From contig JAEPND010000003.1 of assembly GCA_017643585.1 (NCBI GenBank), positions 62,001 to 126,000 on the forward strand: a DNA stretch of 64,000 nt, in the 5' to 3' direction. A model generated the notes under the pieces. It was not told where the DNA came from, ran no database searches, and worked only from the letters and a program-made list of their open reading frames with translations. The stretch comes from Maricaulis sp. (GTDB taxonomy: Bacteria; Pseudomonadota; Alphaproteobacteria; Caulobacterales; Maricaulaceae). Numbering within the stretch: position 1 is the stretch's first letter; every line of letters begins with the position of its first letter. A program made the translations under genes and the position numbers. Positions 16,919 to 25,657 of the stretch are shown here, piece after piece.

Positions 16919-17068
16919 TTAGCGGCTGGCGACTTGGAAATCGAGGCGAAAGTAGTCCAGCGCCTCAAGACCTGATCGAGCCTCATCGAAAAGGCCTTGA
17001 TCCGAATACACATTGACCGCCCCTTCTCGAAGGAGCGGCCAATCTGCATGTTCCGACGAATTGCCCAC
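16919..17068 (-). CDS. Possible small protein upstream of the barstar-like gene
   Basis: An open frame of 49 codons starts with GTG at 17068, 5 bases after the rpoD stop. It reads [19 protein letters not shown] at the start and [16 protein letters not shown] at the end. Its composition looks protein-like (aromatic and acidic residues in amphipathic spacing). No family recognised. It might be the remnant of a larger gene paired with the barstar-like protein, or an artefact. No strong ribosome site. Confidence 0.35.
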   Translation of the reverse strand: MGNSSEHADWPLLREGAVNVYSDQGLFDEARSGLEALDYFRLDFQVASR

Positions 17069-17072
17069 AGGA

Positions 17073-19121
17073 TCAATTATCCAGGAAGCTCCGTAGCTTG
17101 CGCGAGCGGCTCGGGTGTTTGAGCTTGCGCAGGGCCTTGGCCTCGATCTGGCGGATCCGTTCGCGGGTGACCGAGAATTGCTGGCCGACTTCTTCCAGCG
17201 TGTGGTCGGTATTCATGCCGATGCCGAAACGCATGCGCAGGACACGTTCCTCACGCGGGGTCAGGGATGCCAGCACGCGGGTCGTGGTTTCACGCAAGTT
17301 GGACTGGATGGCCGCATCGATCGGCAGGACAGCGTTCTTGTCCTCGATGAAATCTCCGAGATGGCTGTCTTCCTCGTCACCGATCGGCGTTTCCAGCGAG
17401 ATCGGCTCCTTGGCGATTTTCATCACCTTGCGCACCTTCTCGAGCGGCATGGCGAGCTTTTCAGCCAGTTCTTCCGGCGTCGGCTCGCGACCGATTTCGT
17501 GCAGCATTTGACGGCTGGTGCGGACGATCTTGTTGATGGTCTCGATCATGTGCACCGGAATACGGATGGTGCGCGCCTGGTCCGCGATGGAGCGGGTAAT
17601 GGCCTGGCGGATCCACCAGGTGGCATAGGTCGAGAACTTGTAACCGCGGCGATATTCGAATTTGTCGACGGCCTTCATCAGGCCGATATTGCCCTCCTGG
17701 ATGAGATCCAGGAATTGCAGGCCGCGATTGGTGTATTTCTTGGCGATGGAAATCACGAGACGCAGGTTTGCCTCGACCATTTCCTTCTTGGCCACGCGGG
17801 CCTCGCGCTCGCCCTTCTGGACCGTGCGAACGATACGGCGCAGATCCTCGATCGGAACGCCGGCGCGCTGGGTCAGTTCGGCGATGTCGTCACGGATGAC
17901 ATTGGCATCGGCCAGTTCACGCTCGATGAAGCGATCCCAGGCTTTCGACGTGCCAGCCATGGATTGCGGCCAGTCCGGGCTCAGCTCGTTACCGAAATAG
18001 CTGTCCATGAACTGGGCACGCGGCACGCCATGGGCGTCGGCCATGCGCAGCAGCTTGCCTTCCAGCGACATGCGTTCCTTGTTGATCGCATAAAGCTGTT
18101 CGACCAGGGCCTCGATACGCGCATTGTTGAGGTGCATCGTATTGAGATTGGTGACGATGGAGTTCTGGGTCTCCTCGTACTTCTCGCGGCTCTGCTTGGT
18201 CAGGTCTTTGCCTTCGATGCGCGCGGCAACGAGCTTGTCCTGCAGCTTGCGGAACTTGGCAAAGTCGGAGGCGATGTGATCGAGCGTTTCCATGACGCCG
18301 TCACGCAGCTCGGCTTCCATTGCGGAAAGCGACAGGGCTGCGCCGTCATCATCATCATCGTCATCATCAGAGCTTTCGCCCTCTTCACCCTCTTCGCCTT
18401 CTTCACCATCTTCGGATTTCGGCTTTTCTTCCTCATCCTCGGAGGCAGGCTTGGCACCCGGCGCTGCACCCGGGACCGGTGTCTCGCCTTCAGCCGTCTC
18501 GCCCTCTTCGCCGTCCTCGCCCTCTTCGGCAGCGTTCTGGCCGCCATAGGTGGCATCCAGGTCGATGATGTCGCGCAGAAGGACCTGGCCTTCCTGCAGC
18601 TCATCACGCCAGACCATGATGGCCTCGAAGGTCAGCGGGCTTTCGCAGAGGCCACGGATCATCGCATTGCGACCGGCCTCGATGCGTTTGGCGATGGCGA
18701 TCTCGCCCTCGCGGGACAGAAGCTCGACCGAGCCCATCTCGCGCAGATACATCCGCACCGGATCATCGGTACGATCTGCGGACGAGCCGGTATTCTGGCC
18801 GGTAACGACAGCCTTGGTACCGCTGGTCGTGGCAACAGCCTTGCTGTCACTGCCCTCGGCATTATTGTCGCCATTGTCTTCTTCGGCGTCTTCATCCTTG
18901 TCGATGACATTGATGCCCATTTCGGACAGCTGAGCGAGAACATCCTCGATCTGCTCGGAAGAGAACTCTTCCGAAGGCAGAACATTGTTCAGCTCTTCAT
19001 GCGTGACATAGCCGCGCTTCTTGGCAGCTTTGATGAAGTTCTTGACTGTCTGGTCCGTCAGATCGAGGAGCGGACCATCCTGTGATTCCGATGCGTCGTT
19101 GGCTTCGGCCGGTTTTGTCAT
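17073..19121 (-). CDS. rpoD: Housekeeping RNA polymerase sigma factor RpoD (sigma-70)
   Basis: 682 residues. Region 1.1 is at the N-terminus (about 1-80) and region 1.2 contains [22 protein letters not shown] long acidic non-conserved insert follows, including a run of eight Asp encoded by a GAT/GAC tract at 18345-18368. Region 2 follows ([34 protein letters not shown]), then regions 3 and 4 ([27 protein letters not shown]). AGGGACG precedes the ATG. It lies 45 bp downstream of dnaG, the usual alphaproteobacterial order. Confidence 0.98.
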   Translation of the reverse strand: MTKPAEANDASESQDGPLLDLTDQTVKNFIKAAKKRGYVTHEELNNVLPSEEFSSEQIEDVLAQLSEMGINVIDKDEDAEEDNGDNNAEGSDSKAVATTSGTKAVVTGQNTGSSADRTDDPVRMYLREMGSVELLSREGEIAIAKRIEAGRNAMIRGLCESPLTFEAIMVWRDELQEGQVLLRDIIDLDATYGGQNAAEEGEDGEEGETAEGETPVPGAAPGAKPASEDEEEKPKSEDGEEGEEGEEGESSDDDDDDDDGAALSLSAMEAELRDGVMETLDHIASDFAKFRKLQDKLVAARIEGKDLTKQSREKYEETQNSIVTNLNTMHLNNARIEALVEQLYAINKERMSLEGKLLRMADAHGVPRAQFMDSYFGNELSPDWPQSMAGTSKAWDRFIERELADANVIRDDIAELTQRAGVPIEDLRRIVRTVQKGEREARVAKKEMVEANLRLVISIAKKYTNRGLQFLDLIQEGNIGLMKAVDKFEYRRGYKFSTYATWWIRQAITRSIADQARTIRIPVHMIETINKIVRTSRQMLHEIGREPTPEELAEKLAMPLEKVRKVMKIAKEPISLETPIGDEEDSHLGDFIEDKNAVLPIDAAIQSNLRETTTRVLASLTPREERVLRMRFGIGMNTDHTLEEVGQQFSVTRERIRQIEAKALRKLKHPSRSRKLRSFLDN

Positions 19122-19166
19122 CTAAATCGTCCCTGGTCGCATGCGGAAACATGCGCGATTTGATTG

Positions 19167-21023
19167 CTATTCGGTTTCATCCTTGGCGTTCTCACGGCGA
19201 TAGGCTTCGCTGATGCTTCGAACGCTTTCGGAATCATTCTCGGTAATTTTTCTCTCTGCAAGTGCGCGAAGTTCGTTTCGCTGCTCCTGGCTGCCACTTT
19301 GTCTCATATAGACAGAACACAGCCGCCTCCAAGCCCCCACTTTCATCGGAACTGAAGCGTCTGCTCCACCAATACTCGCCCGCATGGGCCCCCGATTGCC
19401 TTCCAAGCGTTTTAAATCTTGCGCAAATCCGCGCGACAGAAGCTCTGCCTGAAGCTCGCTGGAAGACACAGCCGGTCCGAGAGAGCACGCGTCTAGGACA
19501 GCGTCACGTAAATTGTCAAGCGCGCCGAAGGAAATTAACGCAATTTCTTCGATCACTTCATCGACCAGATCGGGGTATTCGATCAGTGCCAGCAGCAGTG
19601 ATCGACCGTTCGGATTGGGGATAGCCTGGCGCATCGACGCCTTGTCCATCTGACCGCCCATGCGCTTTTTCAGCGACAGGGATGCACCCTGGTTGATCTT
19701 GCGACGCCCGCCCTGCCACTCACCGCGCCCGCCCTTGCGCGCCGGCGTGCCGAACATGGCTTCCATGCGACGGTCGAACTCGTTGCGGTATTCCTCTTTT
19801 ACATCGCCATTGGCGATCTGGTTGACCATCGCCCGGATACGCTTGCGGAAACTGGCGCGGCGATCGGGATCGGTCAGCGGCTCATGATCCACCTCCCGCT
19901 CCCACAAAAGATCGACCAGCGAACGTGTGTCCTCCAGCAATTCGGACAGCGCCCGCGCACCTTCATCGCGCAGCACATCGTCCGGGTCCTTGCCATCGGG
20001 CATGAAGGCGAAACGTAGCGTCCGCCCCGGCTCCAGATGCGGCAGGGCGCGATCGGCGGCTTTAAGCGCTGCAGCGCGGCCGGCACTATCGCCATCCAGA
20101 CACATGACCGGCTCGCCGCCGGCCCGCCAGAGCAGGTTGAGCTGTTCCTCGGTGATCGCCGTGCCCATCGGCGCCACACCCTGGCTCATCCCGGCCCGGT
20201 CGAGCGCGATCACATCGAGATAACCCTCCGCCACGATCAGCCCCTTCACGCCCGCCTTGGGATCGGATGCCGCGCGGCGGGCATTGGGGAAGTTGTAGAG
20301 CATGGAGCCCTTGTGGAAGATCGAGGTCTCCGGCGAATTGAGATATTTCGCCCGCGCCTCTTTCGACAGGGCCCGACCACCAAAACCGACCAACCGCCCG
20401 CGCGGATCATGGATCGGAAACATGATGCGATCGCGGAACCGGTCATAGGGCGAGCCATTATCCGGCTCGATCAGCAAGCCGCACTCGATCAGATCGCCAA
20501 TCGGTGCTCCAGCCGTGACCAGCTCATCCTTCAGCGCCGTGCGCCCGTCCGGCGCATAACCAATGCCGAATTTCACACAATCCTGGCCGGTCAGCCCGCG
20601 TCCCTTGAGATAGTCCACCGCATGGGCGGCGGCCGGGCTTTTCAGCGCGCGCAGATAGAAGGCGTGTGCCGTCTCCATCCACTCGACCAGGGATTTGCGA
20701 TGCTGGGTGCGTTCAGCGGCCTGTGGATCCGGCGCCGGCAGGCTTAGCCCCGCCTCGCCCGCCAGCCGCTCGGCGGCTTCCATGAAGGACAGGCCTTCCA
20801 TTTCTTCCAGCCAGGAAAACGCATCGCCATGCTTGCCCGAGGCAAAGCAGTGATAGAAGCGTTTCTCGTCATTGACGTAGAAAGAGGGCGTGCGCTCCTT
20901 CTTGAACGGAGACAGGCCGACAAACTCGCGGCCCTGGCGCTTGAGCTGAACCGACCGCCCGACAATATCGGACAGGCGGATCCGCGCCTTGATCTCGTCA
21001 ATAAAGTCTTCGCCTAAACGCAT
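19167..21023 (-). CDS. dnaG: DNA primase DnaG
   Basis: 618 residues. It makes RNA primers at the replication fork. The TOPRIM domain is in the middle (GLIVAEGYLDVIALDRAGM, PVMCLDGDSAGRAAALKAADR) and a DnaB-binding helical domain forms the C-terminus. The N-terminal zinc ribbon is degenerate. The first ligand pair is replaced by SPFK (38-41) and the second by CFAS (59-62), leaving only Cys59 of the four canonical ligands. It is followed by rpoD on the same strand. The N-terminal Met context has no strong ribosome site. Confidence 0.96.
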   Translation of the reverse strand: MRLGEDFIDEIKARIRLSDIVGRSVQLKRQGREFVGLSPFKKERTPSFYVNDEKRFYHCFASGKHGDAFSWLEEMEGLSFMEAAERLAGEAGLSLPAPDPQAAERTQHRKSLVEWMETAHAFYLRALKSPAAAHAVDYLKGRGLTGQDCVKFGIGYAPDGRTALKDELVTAGAPIGDLIECGLLIEPDNGSPYDRFRDRIMFPIHDPRGRLVGFGGRALSKEARAKYLNSPETSIFHKGSMLYNFPNARRAASDPKAGVKGLIVAEGYLDVIALDRAGMSQGVAPMGTAITEEQLNLLWRAGGEPVMCLDGDSAGRAAALKAADRALPHLEPGRTLRFAFMPDGKDPDDVLRDEGARALSELLEDTRSLVDLLWEREVDHEPLTDPDRRASFRKRIRAMVNQIANGDVKEEYRNEFDRRMEAMFGTPARKGGRGEWQGGRRKINQGASLSLKKRMGGQMDKASMRQAIPNPNGRSLLLALIEYPDLVDEVIEEIALISFGALDNLRDAVLDACSLGPAVSSSELQAELLSRGFAQDLKRLEGNRGPMRASIGGADASVPMKVGAWRRLCSVYMRQSGSQEQRNELRALAERKITENDSESVRSISEAYRRENAKDETE

Positions 21024-21097
21024 GGAGCCAGCGCTACGTCCCGGTCACTTTCCAGCCCGACAGTGTGCGCCGGATTCTGTTTCGGGTCACGTTGGAA

Positions 21098-21240
21098 GAT
21101 CAGGTTTGGGTGCGGGTGGCGTTGGGAGGGTGTGGGTCCCTCCGAAGCTTTTGCGAAGGAGGGGGATAGGGTGCGGCCCGATAGGGCCCGCTTTAACCTG
21201 CGCCTTCGGCGCGCACCCACTCCAGGCGTAACCACGGGAT
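21098..21240. repeat. Intergenic palindromic repeat related to the 11.3-11.8 kb cluster
   Basis: This lies in the 303-bp gap between dnaG and a small membrane protein gene. It contains CCCTCCGAAGC-TTTT-GCGAAGGAGGG and then GCCTTCGGCGCGC. One strand reads PSFAKASEG, matching the FAKA peptide readout of the repeats at 11.3-11.8 kb. No gene is supported inside it. Confidence 0.6.
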
Positions 21241-21326
21241 TGGGGCATTCTCAAATCCCTGGTGAAACCAGATCCGACCAACGTTATGAAGAATCGATCT
21301 CCAGTTATGCGATGAAGTGAGTCGAT

Positions 21327-21512
21327 ATGGGCAACCGCATTCAATTCGGGCTGGTACTGCTCTTCGTGGGAATTGGCGGACTAGGAATGATTGCTTTTCT
21401 TTTGGTCAAAAACGGATTGCAGTTGAACAACGACGACCTGTTTGGAGTTGTGTTTATGTCGTCAATCTCGGCGGTTTGCGCCGGAGCTGGTTGGAAACTG
21501 TTACGGAAGTAA
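21327..21512 (+). CDS. Small two-helix membrane protein of unknown function
   Basis: 61 residues: a first hydrophobic helix (FGLVLLFVGIGGLGMIAFLL), a short polar loop (KNGLQLNNDD), then a second helix (LFGVVFMSSISAVCAGAGW) and a basic end (KLLRK). AAGTGAG lies 7 bases ahead of the ATG. The base composition is less GC-rich than its neighbours. No family recognised. Confidence 0.55.
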   Translation: MGNRIQFGLVLLFVGIGGLGMIAFLLVKNGLQLNNDDLFGVVFMSSISAVCAGAGWKLLRK

Positions 21513-21581
21513 ATCGAGCTAGCAATCAGTTTCAGACGACCCGGGGACAGCTCCACCACCGCAGTGACGTCACCCATCCCG

Positions 21582-21917
21582 CTACTCACCCCGCCCAGCC
21601 AGGTCCGCCAGATGCCGATCCAGATTGCTGCGCGCGTGCAGGAAATCCACGATCACCACGTCCGTCTCGTAATCGATGAAGACGATGAAATGCTGCCCGC
21701 TCCGCACAAAACGAAGATCCTCATCGACCAGATCCTCGACAAGCGTCCGGCAAGACACCGAGACCGCCTCGCCTGACGCGATCGACCGGCACGCATCCAG
21801 AAGGTCGGCTTCATAGGCCTCGGCCTGGCGTGGCCCGAATGTTTCAATGGTCCAGCGGGAAATGCCGACAAGCGAATGAACGGCCAGCTTGGTCAGTCGC
21901 CACGGTCGTTGTGTCAC
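21582..21917 (-). CDS. parE: ParE-type toxin (second parDE module)
   Basis: 111 residues: WRLTKLAVHSLVGISRWTIETFGPRQAEAYEADLL at the start, then LRFVRSGQHFIVFIDYETDVVIVDFLHARSNLDRHL. The final block matches the ParE active surface. The start overlaps the antitoxin stop by 4 bases (21914-21917). Different enough from the 15993-16277 toxin to be an independent acquisition rather than a recent copy. Confidence 0.88.
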   Translation of the reverse strand: MTQRPWRLTKLAVHSLVGISRWTIETFGPRQAEAYEADLLDACRSIASGEAVSVSCRTLVEDLVDEDLRFVRSGQHFIVFIDYETDVVIVDFLHARSNLDRHLADLAGRGE

Positions 21918-22171
21918 GACTTCGAACGGGCTTCGGCAAAAGCGCGTTTCATGGCCTCCTCGCCATTGCCCTCCGCGAAGTTTTCCTGACGCGCCTCTTC
22001 AACGCCCAGCACCAGACGATCGCGCAGCGCACTGCGCTCCGCCTCGTCTTCCTGCAGCAGACGCAGCCCGGCCCTAAGGGCTTCCGACGCATTCTGGAAA
22101 CGACCGCTCTCGACAAGCTCGTCCACCAGGGCGGACTGGGCGTCGGTCAGCACAACGTTTCGAGTCGCCAT
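21914..22171 (-). CDS. parD: ParD-type antitoxin (second parDE module)
   Basis: 85 residues from the ATG at 22171, which has a perfect GGAGG five bases upstream; a longer reading from 22285 is unsupported. The ribbon-helix-helix begins MATRNVVLTDAQSALVDEL and continues FQNASEALRAGLRLL, the CopG/ParD hallmark. The C-terminal tail (EEAMKRAFAEARSKS) should bind the toxin. A perfect palindrome 17 bp upstream is the expected autoregulatory operator. Confidence 0.92.
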   Translation of the reverse strand: MATRNVVLTDAQSALVDELVESGRFQNASEALRAGLRLLQEDEAERSALRDRLVLGVEEARQENFAEGNGEEAMKRAFAEARSKS

Positions 22172-22187
22172 ATTTACCTCCGGAGCA

Positions 22188-22210
22188 TCATTGGCAATAT
22201 ATGCCAATGA
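22188..22210. promoter_or_regulatory. Perfect palindrome upstream of parD, likely autorepression operator
   Basis: TCATTGGCA-ATATA-TGCCAATGA, two perfect 9-bp arms around a 5-bp AT spacer, 17 bp upstream of the antitoxin ATG. The ATATA core may double as a -10 element. Confidence 0.65.
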
Positions 22211-22275
22211 CAAGAGACGGGCAAATTCGGTGCTGTTGTGGGAGCAGTGAAGGGGGCGAACGTTAGTGAGCAAAT

Positions 22276-22399
22276 TCCTCCCCAAGGGGGAGGATAAGCA
22301 GCATAAATCTCATGCAAGCAGTTCGCCTTAGAGGGTTTTTCAGGTCAAGGGTGGAACCGAGAAGCGGCGCTGCGCGCCCCTCGCCCATCAAGGGCGAGG
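22276..22399. repeat. Pair of GC-rich intergenic hairpins
   Basis: The 465-bp gap between parD and the secreted protein gene holds two perfect hairpins: TCCTCCCC-AAG-GGGGAGGA (22276-22294) and CCTCGCCC-ATCAA-GGGCGAGG (22379-22399). Neither has a T-tract, so they are repeat-type structures rather than terminators. The remainder (22400-22636) shows nothing I can assign. Confidence 0.6.
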
Positions 22400-22636
22400 A
22401 TGCAGCTCTACATTCTCAAACCAACCGTCATCACCCGGCTTGTCCGTGTGACCTCGGCTATCCTGTCGACAGGCGAGTTAGGGTTGAACCGGGCCCGATG
22501 CTGGTGAATGGTGCGAAGCGCAGGTCGTCACCTAGAAGGACGGCCACAGCAGGGATCAACACAGGACGCAACTGCTTGTGATCATTTATTCTGAATCTGC
22601 ACTCGCGTGCCCGAGGCGAGATTGGTGATGCGCTGA

Positions 22637-23515
22637 ATGTTAAATCGGCCCCTCAAGCTGCGCCAACTCTTGGCAACTGCCGCAATAATTGTGTCTTCCG
22701 GGAGCACAGCCCATGCGGCCCAGCCAACAGTAGAGGACTATTTCGCCGACACGATTTTCGACGAAGATCGGCTCCATGAGTCGGTCAATAACCAAAGGGC
22801 TTTTGACTTTTTCAGATGTTCCTGCACCGGTTACCTCGACGATGTAGGCCAGCACTTTGAAGCGCACTCAGGCGTGTTTGCGCGAAACATTGTCTTTACC
22901 GAAGTGGGCGCACGGCCCAGTCCCATTTCGATAGGATATCTGACGGCGCACAGCCGGTTCGGCGATTTGCTTCACAATCTCGGAATCGGTTTTGAGATCG
23001 TGCCTGAAGAAAGCGTCGCGAATCTGGTTGTCGATTACAATTGGCTCGGAACGCCAGCAGATTTCGGCGGAGGTGAAATTTTGTACGCTGACCCTGAAGG
23101 TCGCTGCGATGTTGTTCGCACCGACGGGCGCGTGCGTCTGCGGGTCAACCTCCATGGTGCCATGGCAGCGGACGTAAACTTTTCCGAGTTGGCCTCATGT
23201 AACAACAATGCCGTCTTAGGCGTCTTGGGATTTGAAGGTTTTGCGCGCTCCTCGCCAACCGAGGTCGATGAATTGGAGTTTCCAGAAAACGTGAGCGACG
23301 GGCCGGTATTTGCGGGCCAGCTCTCGGGCTTCAAGCGGTCTCGAGCAACGAACTGCGCGATGATCATGATCCGCTTTTTGGGCGATGGTTGGTTCCCTGC
23401 ACACGAGTATGTTGAGTCGTTAGATACCATTCATCAACGCGCGCTTGGACAGTCCGTCAATTCTTGCCCCGCCAGCGGCGCCCTGCGGCTACAGTCAATA
23501 GTTGAATCTCGGTGA
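22637..23515 (+). CDS. Secreted protein of unknown function
   Basis: 292 residues with a clear signal peptide (LLATAAIIVSSGSTAHA, cut before AQPTVEDYF). The mature part has Cys residues at FRCSC, GRCDV, LASCN, TNCAM and NSCPA, which could form disulfides. No catalytic motif recognised. Codon use is less GC-rich than that of the flanking dnaG and carA genes, suggesting transfer. The ribosome site is weak. It stands alone, followed by an inverted repeat. Confidence 0.65.
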   Translation: MLNRPLKLRQLLATAAIIVSSGSTAHAAQPTVEDYFADTIFDEDRLHESVNNQRAFDFFRCSCTGYLDDVGQHFEAHSGVFARNIVFTEVGARPSPISIGYLTAHSRFGDLLHNLGIGFEIVPEESVANLVVDYNWLGTPADFGGGEILYADPEGRCDVVRTDGRVRLRVNLHGAMAADVNFSELASCNNNAVLGVLGFEGFARSSPTEVDELEFPENVSDGPVFAGQLSGFKRSRATNCAMIMIRFLGDGWFPAHEYVESLDTIHQRALGQSVNSCPASGALRLQSIVESR

Positions 23516-23549
23516 GAGCGAGTAAAGACGGGCTGTCGCATTTCGCCCG

Positions 23550-23663
23550 GTCATCCTGGCGAAGGTCAGAACCCAGTTCGAACGGTTTAGAGACCTAAGA
23601 GAACACGCTTGATCGAGCCGGACCCAGCCTTATGAACTGGGTCCCTGCCTTCGCAGGGATGAC
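23550..23663. repeat. Long inverted repeat, GTCATCC...GGATGAC family
   Basis: Two imperfect 30-bp arms (23550-23579 and 23634-23663), each running from GTCATCC to CCCAGTTC when read inward, flank a 54-bp centre. The element occupies most of the gap between the secreted protein gene and the YqeY gene. The same terminal motif bounds the repeat at 60291-60404. Confidence 0.75.
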
Positions 23664-23678
23664 GTTGGAGCACGCCGC

Positions 23679-24146
23679 TTACGCAGCGCCGGTCAGCAGG
23701 TCCTTCACGCGACCGCCGGCCTTGCCGAAGTCCATGCGGCCGGCATAGCGGCTTTTGAGCTCGCCCATTACGCGGCCCATGTCTTTCAGGCCCGTGGCCG
23801 CCAGTTCGGTCACCACCTCGGCAGCCGCATCGGCGATTTCGCCTTCGTCCATCGGCTTGGGCAGGAATTCGCGGACGATGTCCGCTTCCTCGCGCTCGGC
23901 CTCGGCCAGGTCGAGACGACCGGCTTTTTCATAGGTGTCGGCACTGTCCTCACGCTGTTTTACCAGCTTGGTGAGGATGGTCATGATTTCCTGCTCTTCG
24001 CAGCCGTCGCAGCGGTCTTCAGCGCGCGCGGCGATATCGCGATCCTTGATCGCGGCGGAGACGAGGCGCAGCGTCGATGTCCGGCGCTTGTCACCTGCCT
24101 TGAGGGAATTTTTCAGATCAGTCGAAATACGGTCTCTAAGAGCCAT
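23679..24146 (-). CDS. GatB/YqeY domain protein
   Basis: 155 residues matching stand-alone YqeY proteins: LRDRISTDLKNSLKAGDKRRTSTLRLVSAAIKDRDI at the start, then VKQREDSADTYEKAGRLDLAEAEREEADIVREFLP and GRVMGELKSRYAGRMDFGKAGGRVKDLL at the end. The domain is shared with the tail of GatB and is thought to bind tRNA, but its role alone is unclear. It is divergent from carA, an arrangement common beside dnaG-rpoD in alphaproteobacteria. Confidence 0.92.
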   Translation of the reverse strand: MALRDRISTDLKNSLKAGDKRRTSTLRLVSAAIKDRDIAARAEDRCDGCEEQEIMTILTKLVKQREDSADTYEKAGRLDLAEAEREEADIVREFLPKPMDEGEIADAAAEVVTELAATGLKDMGRVMGELKSRYAGRMDFGKAGGRVKDLLTGAA

Positions 24147-24312
24147 GCTTCTACTCGCTTGTCCTTCAGCAATTGCCGCTTTTGCATTGTTTGATTTGGT
24201 TCGGATTCTTGTTGATGCAATAGGCCAGCGGCGGTTGCTTCTATCCTGTGTGGTCGGGCCTTGAATATTTTGATCGCGCGGTATGTCCGGCGCCTCCCCT
24301 GACCAAGGTACG

Positions 24313-24325
24313 GGTCATTATGACC
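24313..24325. promoter_or_regulatory. Palindrome GGTCAT-T-ATGACC between yqeY-like gene and carA
   Basis: A perfect 6-bp inverted repeat lies in the 337-bp divergent region (24147-24483). This could be an operator for carA or for the YqeY gene. No PyrR-type or other leader was recognised in the rest of the region. Confidence 0.35.
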
Positions 24326-24483
24326 TTCTTGTGAAAATATCAAGGTGGAAATTATTCTGTCCAGCGGGATTGACCGCCCCCATGTCTCTGACTAGTTACG
24401 CGCCCGTTTACCTGCCGGTCGACCTTGCACCGATTCCCGGTCATAACACCTGCAGCCCCCACGGCTCTTTACAGGAGAACGCC

Positions 24484-25653
24484 ATGACCACTTCCGCTGA
24501 TCGCCCCACCGGGGCACTGGCACTGGCCGATGGCTCTGTCTTCTACGGCGTGGGTACGGGCGCATCCGGGATCGCGGTGGGCGAGCTCTGTTTCAACACG
24601 GCGATGACCGGCCACCAGGAAATCCTGGCCGACCCGTCCTATGCCGGCCAGGTCGTGTGCTTCACCTTCCCGCATGTCGGCAATGTCGGCGCCAATCCGG
24701 AAGACGAGGAAGCCACCAGCGACGCAGCCCGCAAGGCTGCCGTGGGCATGGTCAGCCGCATGGCGATCACCCCGCCGGCCAACTACCGCGCCGAGCAGAG
24801 CTTTGACGAATGGATGCGCGCACGCGGCATCATCTCCCTTTCCGGTGTCGACACCCGCGCCCTGACCCGCCGTATCCGCGAAAGCGGCATGCCGATGTGC
24901 GCCATCGCACACGACGCTTCGGGCAATATCGATATCGACGCCCTCAAGGCCGCTGCAGCCGGTGCTGACACGATGGAAGGCCGCGAACTGGCCGCCGATG
25001 TCGCCCGCTCCGGTGCCGGGGAATGGACCGAAGGCGACTGGTCCTGGGAAAGCGGTTTCTGCGAAGGTCCCGAAGACGGCCCGCGCGTCGTCGTCCTGGA
25101 CTATGGCGTGAAAGCCAACATCCTGCGCCTGCTGGTCGGCGCCGGTGCCCGCGTCGCGGTTCTGCCGGGCAATGCCTCCGCCGAGGATGTTCTGAACATG
25201 TCGCCGGACGGTGTGGTCGTCTCCAACGGTCCGGGCGATCCGTCCGCGACCGGCGAATACGCCCTGCCGACCCTGAAAAAACTGATCGACGCCAATGTTC
25301 CGATGCTGGGCATTTGCCTGGGTCACCAGATGCTGGCCCTGGCCGTCGGTGCCAAGACCATCAAGATGCCGCAGGGCCATCACGGAGCGAACCACCCGGT
25401 CAAGAACCACGATACCGGCCAGGTCGAGATCGTCTCCATGAACCATGGATTCGCAGTCGACGGCTCCACCCTGCCCGCCGGTGCCACCGAGACCCATGTC
25501 TCCCTGTTCGACGGCACAAATTGCGGTTTCCGCCTCGCTGACAAGCCGGTCCAGGCCGTCCAGCACCACCCGGAAGCCAGCCCAGGCCCGCAGGACAGTT
25601 TCGGTGTGTTTGAGCGCTTCGTGGGCGGCCTGAACTCACAGGCGCTTGCTTAA
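24484..25653 (+). CDS. carA: Carbamoyl phosphate synthase small (glutaminase) subunit
   Basis: 389 residues from the ATG at 24484 (ACAGGAG upstream); longer readings are not supported. It hydrolyses glutamine and feeds ammonia to CarB for arginine and pyrimidine synthesis. The N-terminal CarA domain is intact (GALALADGSVFYG, FNTAMTGHQEILADPSY). The class I glutaminase domain carries the nucleophile Cys278 in GICLGHQML and the His/Glu of QHHPEASPG. carB is unusually far away, starting 4.3 kb downstream on the same strand with four other genes between. Confidence 0.97.
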   Translation: MTTSADRPTGALALADGSVFYGVGTGASGIAVGELCFNTAMTGHQEILADPSYAGQVVCFTFPHVGNVGANPEDEEATSDAARKAAVGMVSRMAITPPANYRAEQSFDEWMRARGIISLSGVDTRALTRRIRESGMPMCAIAHDASGNIDIDALKAAAAGADTMEGRELAADVARSGAGEWTEGDWSWESGFCEGPEDGPRVVVLDYGVKANILRLLVGAGARVAVLPGNASAEDVLNMSPDGVVVSNGPGDPSATGEYALPTLKKLIDANVPMLGICLGHQMLALAVGAKTIKMPQGHHGANHPVKNHDTGQVEIVSMNHGFAVDGSTLPAGATETHVSLFDGTNCGFRLADKPVQAVQHHPEASPGPQDSFGVFERFVGGLNSQALA

Positions 25654-25657
25654 AGCC

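Noticed and set aside
18345..18368. GAT/GAC tract in rpoD as a phase-variable microsatellite
   Set aside because: It encodes a run of Asp in the acidic non-conserved region of sigma-70. The unit is three bases, so slippage would keep the frame, and acidic inserts are normal in this lineage.
17115..19085. A 656-codon open frame on the plus strand opposite rpoD
   Set aside because: It mirrors the rpoD codons, has no ribosome site or domain pattern, and rpoD on the other strand is certain. High-GC third positions create such antisense frames.
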